Origin: Carposina sasakii
Lineage: Eukaryota; Arthropoda; Insecta; Lepidoptera; Carposinidae
Length of the DNA stretch: 64,000 bases
Assembly (NCBI GenBank): GCA_014607495.2
Contig: CP053150.1
Location: 13,598,495-13,662,494, forward strand
Reading direction: 5' to 3'
Shown here: positions 10,546 through 22,245 of the stretch, piece after piece
Numbering within the stretch: position 1 is the first letter of the stretch
Layout: every line of letters starts with the position of its first letter
The notes under the pieces: generated by a model
Told to the model about the DNA's origin: nothing
The model's database searches: none
What the model saw: the letters and a program-made list of their open reading frames with translations, nothing else
Made by a program: the position numbers and the translations under genes

Positions 10546-11694
10546 TAAATAGGTACCTAAAACACAGATATGATAATACTAATAGTCTAATATACAAAAC
10601 TCTACCGTTACTAAGCGTTTGAATGACGGAAAATACCCTCACAGTTGGAACTATGTAAGAAGTTAGGCATCTCTGTACGTTAGGAGATTTAGGGGGACAT
10701 TTTAGAAATAATTTTCCCATGGAAGTGGGAATATGAAGTCGTCGATGGCCCCCAATAAGTCTACTGTAGGTAGTCATCTATGACTGTAGTAGTGTAGTGG
10801 AGATTAGAACGCAATTTCAAACAAAGTGTACGTACTCGTATTCATTTTAAATAATGTAAAACACAGCTCTTAGCAAACACCACCGAAATACCTTGAACTT
10901 AACAAAAGTCTACCGAAATAATATCAAATTGATACCTGTATGTAATAAATTTCATAATCCACACAGTTCAGTTTCTTTAGTTAGTCATAATTCAACTTAA
11001 ATCGCAAAATAATAACAGGGACAGACCCTACGTGACTTACTAACATTACATTTGGATTCAATAAACTCATACATTTTATATGACCTTTACAATGACATAT
11101 ATTTAATAGAATAGAATTTATCCAGGTCAAGTTTTATTGTTCGACCAAAAAGTAATGCACACTGTTATAAGAATTTTAGTATAACACATAACCAGTGGTC
11201 GGAGTAGGTATATTGATTTTACATACTTGCGTCATGATATCATAACATGGACATGCATTTTTTCCGGAATGTACCGGAGTTTCCAAAAACTAGCAGCATA
11301 GCGTTGAGAGTATCGATACATTTTTAACTAGTTTCATGTAATAATTTCGAAGTTTCGGTATTTTTATTTTATTTTTATCATAATAATCCGGAAACTCGGA
11401 GGCGTATCCATATTAACATATACGTTTGATGTCAATGACCTTAATTCAATGTACCTACTCCGACCTGAAATGCCCATTAAAATTATTTTTGTTATTGTTA
11501 ACAATGTATTAAAAAAATTACCTATTAAACCTTACCAAAATTGGGAGTACTTACCTATGCAGAACCATTTAAAAAGGAGTCATATATAGGTAAATTATTT
11601 GCCATATACCTACTACCAACAATGATAGGCATATATCGTCAATACTAGCAAAGAGGCTAAACTATAAAGTAAATTATGTTATTTTAATTTATAT

Positions 11695-11856
11695 TTAGTT
11701 ATTTAAGTGGCGGTCGTCGAACCAGCGCCGGTGAGCGGCGGCCTTGGTGTCAATTGCGCGTGCGCCGCTCGGTGTCACAAACTCTATTGATAAAGTTGTC
11801 GACCGCACTTCTAGCGCCGATATGTGATTTTCCACTTTGGCCAGGAACTTATCTAT
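11695..11856 (-). other. GC-rich islet with protein-like open frame
   Basis: This is a sharply GC-rich patch. On the minus strand it is open for 53 codons: IDKFLAKVENHISALEVRST, TLSIEFVTPSGARAIDTKAA, AHRRWFDDRHLNN, stop. It has no ATG. I half-recognise the RRWFDDRHL end as repeat-associated in Lepidoptera, so a transposon fragment is more likely than a host exon. Confidence 0.3.
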
Positions 11857-12023
11857 CTACTATTCTATCTCTAAACTAACCATATCCTCTACTCTGTTGG
11901 CTTGGAGGTTAAATTTATCCTTACTGTCGTTAAAAAGATAGAGTAAACTAAATTCGTCAGGTGCCTAATTGTTAGTGATTGCAGAATAAAATATTAATTT
12001 TGTGAATTTTGAATAGCTACAAA

Positions 12024-12253
12024 TTTATAAAATTATTAATAAAGAAAATGGAAAAAATTCTTCACCCGAGTGGGAATCGAACCCACGACCACTGTAAACC
12101 GTGCGAGCCGCTATAACCACTAAGCCACCGGGTCAATTACTCGGATGACGAATTTTACCATCTCTTTTCTAAATTACCTATACATATTGGCAACGTTATT
12201 CTTCATCCCGATAGCTATATAGGTACACTAGCCAAATCTCGGCAAACAAAGCT
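12024..12253 (-). mobile_element. tRNA-headed dispersed repeat, copy 2 (inverted)
   Basis: This is the reverse complement of copy 1 along its length, with its tRNA-like part at 12063-12134 (T arm GTGGG-TTCGATT-CCCAC intact, A-box-like TGGCTTAGTGG). Its anticodon region differs strongly from copy 1, so the two are diverged members and not a recent duplication. It stands 1.5 kb from copy 1 in the opposite orientation. Confidence 0.78.
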
Positions 12254-12360
12254 GAATCCCTCAGCACAATGTTTAAAGATGAAACGATCAACCATATCCT
12301 AACGGATTATATTAATGGAGAAGTGTTTTTATAAATTTATCTTAGTCAAGATATTATATA

Positions 12361-12436
12361 TTATAAAATTATTAATAAAGAAAATGGAAAAAATTCTTCA
12401 CCCGAGTGGGAATCGAACCCACGACCACTGCAAACC
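12361..12436 (-). repeat. tRNA-headed repeat, truncated third copy
   Basis: 76 nt, from TTATAAAATTATTAATAAAG through the T-arm half to CTGCAAACC, match 12024-12099 with a single C/T difference. It stops in the variable-loop/anticodon part of the tRNA-like region. Copies 2 and 3 are nearly identical here and share orientation, which suggests a local segmental duplication. Confidence 0.85.
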
Positions 12437-13714
12437 TACAAATTTGTAAAAAACGAATATTGGAAATTCAGTGGATAGTAGGTACCTACGTATGTACCTA
12501 TCTAGGCCTTTACGTACGTAGAGTCGTACACGCACGTCCAAAGTAGAAATTCATATCATCCGCCATTTGTGTATCCCATTATATTTTACCTACGGCCTAG
12601 ATGCATGTCTCTCAGAAATCCGGGATCCTATACTTCCTTATAAACCCGTGAATTTCATAACAGATACTTATAATTTTTTTATGGATTCATACAATCTATA
12701 TTCCTATTGGCCATTATTAAGACAAATGAACCTTACATATCAGTCCGTGGCCATGCGTGACTGAGTCAAGGCTATGTCAATTCTAATGAAATGGTACAAA
12801 CTTGCTAGTTACGCTAATTCTATATTGTTCCGTTATCTAATTCAATTATGTGTTATTTTGTGATTAACTGCAGCGGTCACGAGCTAGTTTATAACTTGTT
12901 TAAGATCTATATGAGAATACAAGGATTATCCGGAAAAAAATGCAATTATGTACAGATATAAAATGACCATAAAATCTTGAGGAACCAGCACAAAGATGCA
13001 GTTTTGTTTTGGATTCCCGTGAAAATCGTGGGGGACAGTTGATAAAAAGTTTAAAAGTAAAAATCTAAAACCAAAGTCGTGCATACGAACGTTGTTATCC
13101 CGTTCAAACATTATTTTACATACATATAACTTTGCCAATATGTTGATTATGCTGAATTTGATGTAAATTATGGTTTTAGTTCACTCAATATAATTTCGCT
13201 ACCTTGGAATACTGTTACGGGTAGAGTTTGACGTGCATCTAATTATAATTAATACTACTTATTATTTACAATGGTATTATTTGCGTATTATTTATGTATG
13301 CAACAAGGACAATAGCAAAGTAATGATATGATAGCAACAACATTAATTACAATTATAAAAATGAAAAGGCGTAATTAAATAGTAACCATTCTACAATGAG
13401 GTGCGTCGTATGTGTACTGACGTGAAATAATTGACATTTTAGCACGGCAAATTAAAAATATGTAGGTATTGACCTATTTTTTAACTCTATCTATAATTAA
13501 GTGATAAACGGTATTGCCCACCACGGCAAATAAAGCAAAGAAAATCTCGGGGAGACCTAACAAGTAAAATTGAAGTATTTAAACATTTCGTGCTATTACA
13601 AGAGAATTTAAACAACGTTTAAGCTAAATTTTTTCTAAATTTGACAAATATTCCATACGTTTTGCTCGTTCAAACGCCATTTATCTTATCCATCCATTTC
13701 TCTTCATAATATCC

Positions 13715-14005
13715 ATTTATCTTCTATGCTGCTCTGGGAGTGAAAAAGAAACATATTATACTACAGCTGCTTCTCTTCCTTCGCTTCAGTATGCCCGATA
13801 CTGTACATGCCAGTAGAGGGACAAGAGGGTCTTGGTATTTTGTAGGCGATGAGCTAACCACCTGTCACTACTAACCGAACTTGTGCACCTCAAGTCTCAA
13901 ATATACCCTCAAAATTGGTCAGAAGTGGTACAATGTGGTTCTATCGGCCCTTGGTGCTCTGCCTACCCCGTAAGAGATAAAGGCGCGATTTTATGTATGT
14001 ATTTA
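13715..14005 (+). mobile_element. Dispersed repeat family B, copy 1
   Basis: It matches 27395-27672 in inverted orientation. Shared blocks include TATGCTGCTCT, CAGCTGCTTCTCTTCC, GACAAGAGGGT/CTTGTCCCTCT, CCACCTGTCACTACTAACCG and TTGGTGCTCTGCCTACCCCG. It ends at a TATGTATGTATT tail, typical of a retroposed element ending in ATGT repeats. Confidence 0.85.
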
Positions 14006-14210
14006 AATGTCATTTTTAAATGTTCAGCAGTGGATTTAGGTACTATTGCTGAAATAATGATGATAAGTCTACATATGTACTTACTAAGAATTTCTTGGTA
14101 TGAATGTAACAAGCTATCTATAAAACCTTTCCTTATAAACAACTTGAAGAACAGTCCTTCTTATTTGCACAAGTTATATATTTAATTTTATTTGTAATAT
14201 ATTCTGGAGC

Positions 14211-14600
14211 CGGCTCCAGGTCGTAGCCAACCGCTGTCTTCGCCATATTCTCGATATTTACTGGCCCGAGAAAATCTTGAACTTAGAGCTGTGGGAACGC
14301 TGCGGTGAGACTCGAATCGACCAACAGATTAAACGCCGCAAGTGGAACTGGATCGGCCACACGCTTCAAAGGGAGGAAAACCACATACCGAGACAAGCCA
14401 TGGATTGGGACCCCCAAGCGAAGCGCAAACGTGGCCGTCCTAAGCTGACCTGGTGGCGTACAATCATCGCAGAGGCGAAGAAAGTAGGGAAGACTTGGAG
14501 CGAAATAAAACGTGACGCTCAGGACCAAACGGGATGGCGGATATGTGTGTAGCCCTCTGCCCCAGCTAGGGGACACAGGAATATAAGTAAAGTAAATCAA
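14211..14600 (+). mobile_element. Non-LTR retrotransposon (LINE) 3' fragment, RT C-terminus
   Basis: A 114-codon frame opens at RLQVVANRCLRHILDIYWPE (14211) and runs through LELWERCGETRIDQQIKRRKW, WIGHTLQRE, GRPKLTWWRTI and TWSEIKRDAQDQTGW to a TGT GTG TAG stop at 14550-14552. This is the conserved C-terminal end of many LINE reverse transcriptases: the KW.WIGH and GRP..TW motifs lie downstream of the polymerase core. A short 3' tail follows to about 14600. The copy is strongly 5'-truncated, as is usual for target-primed reverse transcription. I cannot assign the clade with confidence. The frame is intact over its length, so the insertion is fairly young. Confidence 0.85.
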
Positions 14601-15504
14601 TACATTCTAGTTTCTAACTGTATGTCGAAATGATCATGATTTAGGTAAATTATAAAATTACACGCTTTTAGTCTGACGAATATTTGGAAACCACAGTAAA
14701 TTAATCTTCTCAACCACATCTTAAGTAAAATGGAAATTTGATGCCTGATAGTTCTACAGATTATATAAAATGTCTAAAGACGTGACCAATCAAAGGGTAC
14801 CTGCATAAACCGCATAGTTATATTGAATCAATAGATTATAAAATATTTGAGTTGTTTGCGATAATATGGCTGGTCTGATTTGGGATATCAGGATATTTTG
14901 TGTTGGTATGTCTTTCATTATTAAGTGCTGATTTTTCCAATGGTAAGATAGCAAGTCTTTTACGTAGGATATCTAAGAATCGGATAAATCGACCCTTAGT
15001 ACTTACCTACTTTAATTCCTGTATTGTGAAATCAATTGCCAAACCAGACTTCCAGCTTACTATGTTTTGAATCACTCAAACTAGATCTTTCTCAACATAT
15101 AATTTACAAGAATAGCGTTCTATTGGCTTTTAACACACTGTTTGAGATGCTTCCCCACGGTCTAAATATTAAATTACTTCAGTGCATCAATATGGACCAA
15201 GTACTCGGTTCTATTGCTCAACGTAGACACGAAGACGTTCACCTCTAGAGTTTAAAGACTTATTAAAATGTGCTCTAATGTTCGTGCTCGTTGGAAGAGT
15301 TTAATGGATTTTGCATTGAATATATATAATGAGATTGGACAAAAAGATGAAAGTCTCCCTTTTAAAAGAGAATAGCTCTAACTATTGGAGTTTGTATTAG
15401 AAATAAGTGACTGAAAAATGAATTCAGATGAGTATCATTGCAATATTGTAGGTCAGTAAGTGTATTCTTTGTTGTAGGTACACAGTTCTTATATAACTGT
15501 GGTA

Positions 15505-15853
15505 AGCGGTGATAACCCATGGTTAAGACGTGCACCTTCCAAGCGGGAGGCGTAAGTTAGATCCCAGTCACGGTCCTGTACCAATGAATCTATTTCTGTA
15601 CAGATTATAATGTTGCAAAATTGTCACTTAGCTCGTGTCTTGGAAAGCACGTAAAAAAGTTGGTCCTGCGCCTGATCTCTCTCCGGTCGTGTCGGCTTTC
15701 CGTCCCATCGGACTATGAGAGTAACGGAATAGAGAGTGCATCTTGCGCACACACTTGTGCACTATAATAATATATCCGGCGTATCTGGCCAATCTCCGTA
15801 GAAATTGGTCGCCTTGGCCGAAATACGGTCGGAGATCATCATCATCATCATAA
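15505..15853 (+). mobile_element. tRNA-derived SINE with (ATC)n tail
   Basis: It starts with a degenerate tRNA-like head (GCGGTGATAACCCATGGTTAAG and a B-box-like GTTAGATCCC). It continues through TGTCTTGGAAAGCACG and TGTGCACTATAATA, and ends GGTCGGAGATCATCATCATCATCAT. I recognise this body as a common lepidopteran repeat; that recognition is from memory. An 83-codon minus-strand ORF across it is a by-product. Confidence 0.65.
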
Positions 15854-16224
15854 CTGTGGTACTGGAGTTTTGTTTGCAAATTAAATAAAAATAGAGTTCA
15901 AATGCAAATCAACAGTAGTTTTAATAGTTAATATGATATTTTTTACTTTATCGCCTATAGACATATATCATTAACTTGTACTTTTTTCTCTCAAATGTGA
16001 ACAGATGTGATGAATATTTGATTCAAGATTAATAGAGGTTATTGCATCACTGGTGTAAAGTTAATATCCACTTATTACACATTACATGAATTATGGATTT
16101 GCAATTCATATGGGAAGTGAATGGGATTGAAAACACACCGACATAAAACATAATAAGAGGATCATGGTGCTTACACTAGAGAGGCCAATCTCGAGAATCT
16201 AAAGAGTAACCTACTTATTCAAAA

Positions 16225-16500
16225 CTAGTGGACGCCCGCGACTCCGTCCGCGTGGACTACAGAAAAAACAAAAATGTCGAGATTATCCGGGATAAAATGT
16301 AGCCTATATGTTAAGTGGAACCTGTCACAATATATTCCTGAAAATTGCATCGAAATCGGTTTAGCCATTTCTGAGATTAGCGTGCACAAACGCACAAACA
16401 GACAAAAATTCCAAAAATCATCGTTTTGGGTTCTATTGCGTTGATAAAGGTCTCCTATAATATTTTTTCTCATATATCTTCCGTGTACAGACAGCGATCC
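16225..16500 (+). repeat. Short retroposed repeat beginning GTGGACGCCCGCGACTCCG
   Basis: It starts CTAGTGGACGCCCGCGACTC and CGTCCGCGTGGAC and continues through GTAGCCTATATGTTA and ATCGAAATCGGTTTAGCC. The same start motif appears reversed at the end of 60712-60965. It is widespread in Lepidoptera by my recollection. No host gene is supported; the 82-codon minus ORF is repeat-derived. Confidence 0.65.
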
Positions 16501-16649
16501 GTTACATTTTTATTATATGTATGGAAGATATAGATTGGTGTCATAAGCAGCCAAGTTTTGAATATTGACTGACGTCGTATAAATAACCTGCTGTTATCCT
16601 TTTCGGAACTTTTATTTTCCAAAATAACTAAGTCCTGTGCTGATGCCGA

Positions 16650-16860
16650 ACTTCATAAGAATACATCAGTTGCCTCTCCGTTAATGCATGTCGTGAGAGT
16701 CGACTAAGAAACTCGGGTATTTTCTAAAGGGATAAGCTAGCGACTTGTCACTGATCATTAACATCAACATGGCTGTGGGATGTCTCTTATGATCCTGTAT
16801 TTCTGGCTACCCTATTTTGGAAATACAGCCGTGTCTATATGTAGGTATGTTTTAAGGTCG
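16650..16860 (+). repeat. Dispersed repeat family C, long copy
   Basis: Marked by ATACATCAGTTGCCTCTC, GGATAAGCTAGCGACTTGTC and ACTGATCATTAACAT, then TTTCTGGCTACCCTATTTTGG and ACAGCCGTGTCTATATGTA. The same ordered blocks recur at 21190-21360, and partial blocks at 3660-3712, 22795-22890 and, reversed, at 30005-30120. Confidence 0.75.
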
Positions 16861-17307
16861 GAGTATACTCCGATTATCTGACGGATTTATACTATTAAGA
16901 CCGTTAGTACCTTTTTTCCTGGGTTCACTAAACTCAAGTCCATCTTCGGGGTTCAGTGAAAAGATAGCCGTTTGACCAAGTTCAAGGTACGGAAGGAGAC
17001 ATGGAGGAATTGGCGTGAAATTTGCGAAATCGACCATTGTTTGCTTTGCCATTGGAGATTCGATTCGGATCATCACGCACAAAAGCGACTGATCGACCGG
17101 AAGATTCACTTTGCTTTTAATCAAGTGATTGAATCTTTAGAAAATTTAAAATATATTGATTGTACTATAATAAAGGGCAAAAATAATTTAAATCTAGAAG
17201 GGGTAAAATTTATCTCAATTAAATCTTTAAGGATTTTTTAAAATAAATACTGCCTAAGGTCTTGTACCGTGCTATGTTTATGACTCGGAAGTTAGGAGGA
17301 AGGACCT

Positions 17308-17552
17308 TAGCCGCGTGGTACCGGCAGAGTAGAATTCGTACCACCCCATGTCTGCCCGTGGGTATCGTATGAGGCGTTTCCAGGAGGTGGGCAGCAGCGC
17401 CTCCCGTGTTGACAACATAGTCCAAAATACAAACTGTGGTCACCAACCCGCCTGCCCAGCGTGGTGATCTATTAGCGGCCTACTTCATTCCACATCAATA
17501 AACAGCTCAACACCCCCCATGGCAGTCTTGTGGCGTGCCCTGGGGGAGGCCA
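17308..17552 (+). mobile_element. Family A repeat, 3'-truncated copy
   Basis: It starts GCCGCGTGGTACCGGCAGAG and runs through the shared CCCATGTCTGCCCGTGGGTA and GTCACCAACCCGCCTGCCC blocks. It stops after CCCTGGGGGAGGCC, where an ATT-rich run replaces the usual GGCTGAAGAAG end. Confidence 0.82.
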
Positions 17553-17894
17553 TTATTTTTATTATTATTATTATGACTCGGAAACCAATATCGGTTCACC
17601 AATCACCATATCCAATGTTTGGTCCTACCCATATTCGAAAACAGGACCTTTAGCTCAAAGGTGGGGACACTGCCAACGGCGCCAATCCGGTCTTCTTTTA
17701 TTTCGAGCAAGTAATGTGTCTTCAAGTTGGTTACGTACAGCCATTGATTATCGATTTCTACAGTTACTTGTTTCGTAATTTTATGTGTGCCATGTCCATA
17801 GTATTTTGTATTCCCATTGCATGGTGTTTACGCCAAGCGTAATTGAAGAAGAAAGTACGCTGTCATCGATCTGCATACTTGATGATAAACTGTC

Positions 17895-18560
17895 AAGTGT
17901 TGTAACCATTTTATCGATATCGGCCTAGGGTAAGCGAAAAATAATATAAAAAATATGTTGTATGTATATTAGTTATTACACATACAACAATATCGTATTA
18001 TTATTGGTATACATATTATAGTTACGTAATCTTTTTGCAAATATAAGCGTATGTAAGTGTGACTGCTATTAAATTTGTTTTTATTTTTTATTTTAAATAA
18101 GTAATTATTTTGTGTTTTGGAGTAATTAATACGTTTTGTGTTTTTCTATACTAAATTGTTTGCAGGCAAAACTTTAAAGACGCGGAACTGGTTTGAAATA
18201 AAAAAATATATCGTGATCAATTATTTATAGAAAACTGAGACTACGCTAGGCGCACTGTTTTTATGTGTTTATCGACAGGCGAATTTATGTATTCAAGTTC
18301 AGACTTTTTGTTACTAGTATAATGATTTAACGTTACAAAAATATTTTAAGTTTACGATAAACATACAAAATAATATCGATATCGATACAGGTATATCTCC
18401 GACCCTGATAGAAAGTACTTTCGATCGCGGAAGCGGCGCGGGCGCAACCTCATCGAGAGTAAAAGCCGATTAGCACCGGATTCTCCTTCCATAGCGCAAA
18501 CACACGCGGATATACCGCGGAAACTTGTCGGATACTCGGATATAATGCTTTTTTGTAGCC
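17895..18560. promoter_or_regulatory. Candidate regulatory region: paired TATCGATA motifs and GC-rich islet
   Basis: TATCGATA, the core of the Drosophila DREF/BEAF-type promoter and boundary element, occurs at about 17913 (TTATCGATATCGG) and about 18377 (ATATCGATATCGATAC). About 50 bp later comes a GC- and CpG-rich stretch, 18420-18540 (ATCGCGGAAGCGGCGCGGGC and following). The rest of the neighbourhood is AT-rich. The position is deep in the 29-kb host intron, where an alternative promoter or enhancer is plausible. No transcription start can be set. Confidence 0.3.
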
Positions 18561-21189
18561 TGCGCTAATAATTACTGTATTAGGTTAGCGTCAATGATTA
18601 ATTACAGATTTAAGACCGCACACTTTGCCTAATTAACTTATAAATTATATTTGTGATTTAAGTGAAGAGTTTTATAATTTGATTAGAATATACTGATGTA
18701 CTCAATAATTTCGTAGTCAAAAGTACTTAGATTAGTAGGAAAAGATATTCCTGTGAACATTTTTCACAAACGAAGATGTTATTTTCATGTAATTTGGTGT
18801 GTTTACTTCTGCCCTTGACTAAAGTATTTACTAATTAGGAATTACAATACATCGTAAAGCACAAATTAGGAGTTGCTAATTAACATTGTTTTAACTTACT
18901 CAAAGTTCGAATGAGGTCGCAGATCCCACTAGTTTTGAAGAGGTAGAGATGTAGGTAGGTAGTTGTGTAGCCTGATAGGTATCATCAAATTACAGTAATA
19001 GAATGTTTTAAATAAAACAGTGTTATTTTTTAAGATTTCTTATAAACCCCATAGATTTTCCTGTAATTTGTAATTTTGAATAAAGTTTTTTAAACAATTA
19101 TTCGAATATCTACCTATACTTATATTTTTCTCCGAGCCAATGCTTATAGCAAATTAACTTAACAATGTTATAACATGTCGAAATACGTAAATATTTAGGC
19201 AATTTTCTCAAATAGGACCATACTAAATGTAGGTTTTTGAAAACAATACCGCGAAGAGTGAAAGGTCTCATTCCGCCGTGGGCATTTCTACTATAATAAC
19301 AATGAAAAACTAATAATTTTGTATGCAACAGCTTGATAAAATACAAATGACACCTCAAATTATTTTGTAATTTGCAAGCAGTGAAAGTGACACGAAATCA
19401 TACATTATTATAATAATTGATGTTACGGTGAGAGCTGTGACAAGCGACGATTGATCGCTAAATGCAAACTATAATCAATACCAATTTGGATCAAAATGAA
19501 AGGGCGCTTTGATTATATAATTTAAAGAAGAACTCTGCACAATGCAGATACTCATGCAAATGTATCTAATGGGAGAACGTAATAAATTAGATAAATCATT
19601 AATCTCAAAATTATTAACAGACATGTCATTTTTATCCAAATAACATTTTGGCAGGTAATTTAGATAATTATACACAAATATATGTAAATATAACAAACCA
19701 ATGGCGTAGAGTTAACTAATAAGTTCAAGCAATCGCAAGGAGAGAAACTTCAAAACACATGTCTAATTTGGACTAATTTTGAAATTACGTGACCGTTCAT
19801 CGAAGGCTCTCCTTTCAGAAACCACCATCTACCTATATATATACCTATACTATACATGCATAATTATACATTAATTACGTAAATTATACACGATTGTAAC
19901 TACACTGTCTGCACCTACACCAACAGGCAATACATCTCTTGCACAATATCCAAGGCTCATCTTGATATTCTAATCTACATATTTGTAGAACAACAGCGGC
20001 TTCAACAAATCTCTTCTCATCATAAAGATGTCCGTTCGGGTCAACATTGTGTATGTTATTAAGAACACAATGGGGCTAAGTGATGTGATCCATGAAACTG
20101 AGATGTGGTACAAATTTTGTGCCAAGGACTCGAGCGATTGTACGGATGTGCTGCGGCGCTCTGTCACCTTGCGTTTCAAGGAATCCGATTGGACCGATCG
20201 AGATGAGCCTTTAATGCCTACTTTATTATGTATTTTAATAGTAATTTTATGAAAGACTATTATTTTTTAATAGGATGACTCAATGAAGTTATATTGCTAA
20301 TTCTTAGTAAGCTATATATGGTAATTTCTAGTACTACAGTTCAAGGTGGGGTACGCACTTTAGTTTTGTTCTAAATTTAGGCCAAGTTCACAAAACAGTT
20401 GCGTTTTTATACCACTCTACTTCCCTATTGCTTGACAATCGTTTATCGGTGCGTAAAATCAATTTAATTCACTTCGCCAACGTTTACTTTCTTTTTATCT
20501 TCGCTTTGTATAATATGTTTATTAACGCTCTAGTTGTTATCTGTAACAGTTTGATTACCTATGTCAACAGATACTTTCTTTTGCTATCTGTGGAAAGATT
20601 TATTTTGCTTTCTATTTATTGCTAAGCATTTCTTTGTCTTGTTAAGCTAATCGATTTTTTATACTTGGCCCTTTTTATGGAGATTTGTACTTGATGGTTC
20701 GGTAGATCGAATGAATTTCGACCTTTAGATTTTATTAGGTTAAACTTTTAGTTATAATACTGTAATTAAACAGAATAAGTTATTTATTTTTGTAGGCCAT
20801 AAAGGTTAGACTATGATTACTGCCGGTTCTATAAAAACCCAAAATTAGAGTGGAACAGAGTACTAAATCGTTGAGCAAGGACTAGCTAGCATGTAACGCT
20901 AAAGGCTTTGAGACATTGCAAAACTACTAAGACCTTATACCTAATTCTAGTTTGGTCTGATTTCCTGCTTTTCCAAGAGATTTATAGTATCAATTACATT
21001 ACAGACAATTCTAAATGTACTATAGGTATATTAGATGACCTAAATGTGGTTACAGCTGGCTTTTCTGGTTCATACTAATATATAATCATAATAAAGTCGT
21101 TCATTAGCCAAATTTTTATTAAGATCAATCAGTGTAGTCTTTACATTTAAATTCGATATACCTAATTTATTTGCACAAGACGAGGTATA

Positions 21190-21360
21190 TCGACCAGAAT
21201 ACATCAGCTAGCGTTCTCTCAGTCGACGAGCTAGCAACTAGTCACTGATCTTTCATATTTGTCCCCGCTATGCTAAACGTGTCTGTAAGATCTCATTTGC
21301 GAATTCGTAGTTCTGGCTACACTATTTTTGATAAAACAACCGTGTGTATATATGTTTAAT
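21190..21360 (+). repeat. Dispersed repeat family C, second copy
   Basis: It carries the same order of blocks as 16650-16860: ATACATCAGCTAG, GAGCTAGCAACTAGTCACTGATC, CGCTATGCTAAACGTGTCTG, AGTTCTGGCTACACTATTTTTG and CAACCGTGTGTATATATG. It is diverged, and no target duplication was recognised. Confidence 0.72.
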
Positions 21361-21652
21361 GTCATATTAGTAATCCTATTGTTGTTCAAATTCCAAAATC
21401 GACGAGTTAACCTACGAATAATGTGCTACAATCACTCATTGTTTCGAATAGATCTATTGATCTAACATTTTGACTGCTAACTTCGTGGCAAAGTTCAGGA
21501 CAGGCATTAAATTTCCCAAACTGCGCCCCGTTATTGTGATTTACAATGCCAATACACAATTTACTTATTGCCAATTTCAAAACTTGTGTACCAACAAAAT
21601 TAGTTAGGTGTTTTGTATAAACAATAAATTTTTGTAACGAGATAGTACTTAA

Positions 21653-21785
21653 GGGCCGATTTTTCCATACCCTATCTAAAGGATAAAGCTAATGCTGTCT
21701 CTATGTAGATCAAGTTTTAAAGAAAGGTAGTACCAAACTCATCCTTAACATAGGCTACATATTTGATCATTGGAAAAATCGGCCA
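21653..21785. mobile_element. MITE with GGGCCGATTTTTCCA ends (family F)
   Basis: The left GGGCCGATTTTTCCAT faces the right TTGGAAAAATCGGCC. The inside has CTATCTAAAGGATAAAG and CTGTCTCTAT blocks that recur near 38546-38640. Related sequence is at 36925-37000 (GGGCTGATTTTTCCAAAGG). Confidence 0.8.
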
Positions 21786-21812
21786 TTAGTAGTTATTTTG
21801 TGGATAATCATC

Positions 21813-22056
21813 ATCAGCCCTTTGCAGTCCACTGCTGGACGTAGGCCTCCCCCAGGGCACGCCACAAGACTGCCATGAGGGGTATTTGCCCATAGTCACC
21901 ACGCTGGGCAGGCGGGTTGGTGACCGCAGTTTGTATTTTGGACTGTGTTTTCAACGCGGGAGGCGCTGCTGCCCGGAAACCCTTAATCGCCTTGTACGAT
22001 ACCCACGGGCAGACATGTGGTGGTACGAATTCTACTCTTCCGGCACCACGCGGCCA
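21813..22056 (-). mobile_element. Family A repeat, reverse-oriented copy
   Basis: On the minus strand it reads GGCCGCGTGGTGCCGG... to ...GGGGGAGGCCTACGTCCAGC and GTGGACTGCAAAGGGCTG, followed by an ATGATGAT-type tail (tcatcatc on plus). It is a full-length-looking copy directly next to a second minus-strand copy at 22080-22245. Confidence 0.85.
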
Positions 22057-22079
22057 ATATTTTTTTTTATAACACATGA

Positions 22080-22245
22080 TCTTATTGCAGTACACTGCTG
22101 GACGTAAGACCTCACCCAAGGCACGCCATAAGGCTACTACTATAGGGGGATTTTTACTCATAGTCACCACGCTGGGCGGGTAGGTTGGTGATCGCAGTGT
22201 GATTTTATGACTATGTTGTCAACACGGAAGGCGCCGCTGCTTAAT
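22080..22245 (-). mobile_element. Family A repeat, second adjacent reverse copy (5'-truncated)
   Basis: It has the same family end (CAGTGTACTGCAATAAG on the minus strand) and the GCGTGCC and CACCAACC blocks. It stops at the CAGCGGCGCC segment, so about 80 bp of the family's 5' end is missing. It lies head-to-tail with the copy at 21813-22056, only about 25 bp away. Confidence 0.8.

Noticed and set aside
10424..10777. 117-codon minus-strand ORF ending in a RVGIEPTTSAF...TTEPPG segment
   Set aside because: This peptide is the antisense translation of the tRNA-like repeat and appears wherever such repeats occur. It is not a protein gene.
14283..14600. 105-codon minus ORF
   Set aside because: It is the shadow of the LINE reverse transcriptase C-terminus on the plus strand.
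15628..15879. 83-codon minus ORF rich in Arg/His
   Set aside because: It lies entirely within a tRNA-derived SINE and its tail.
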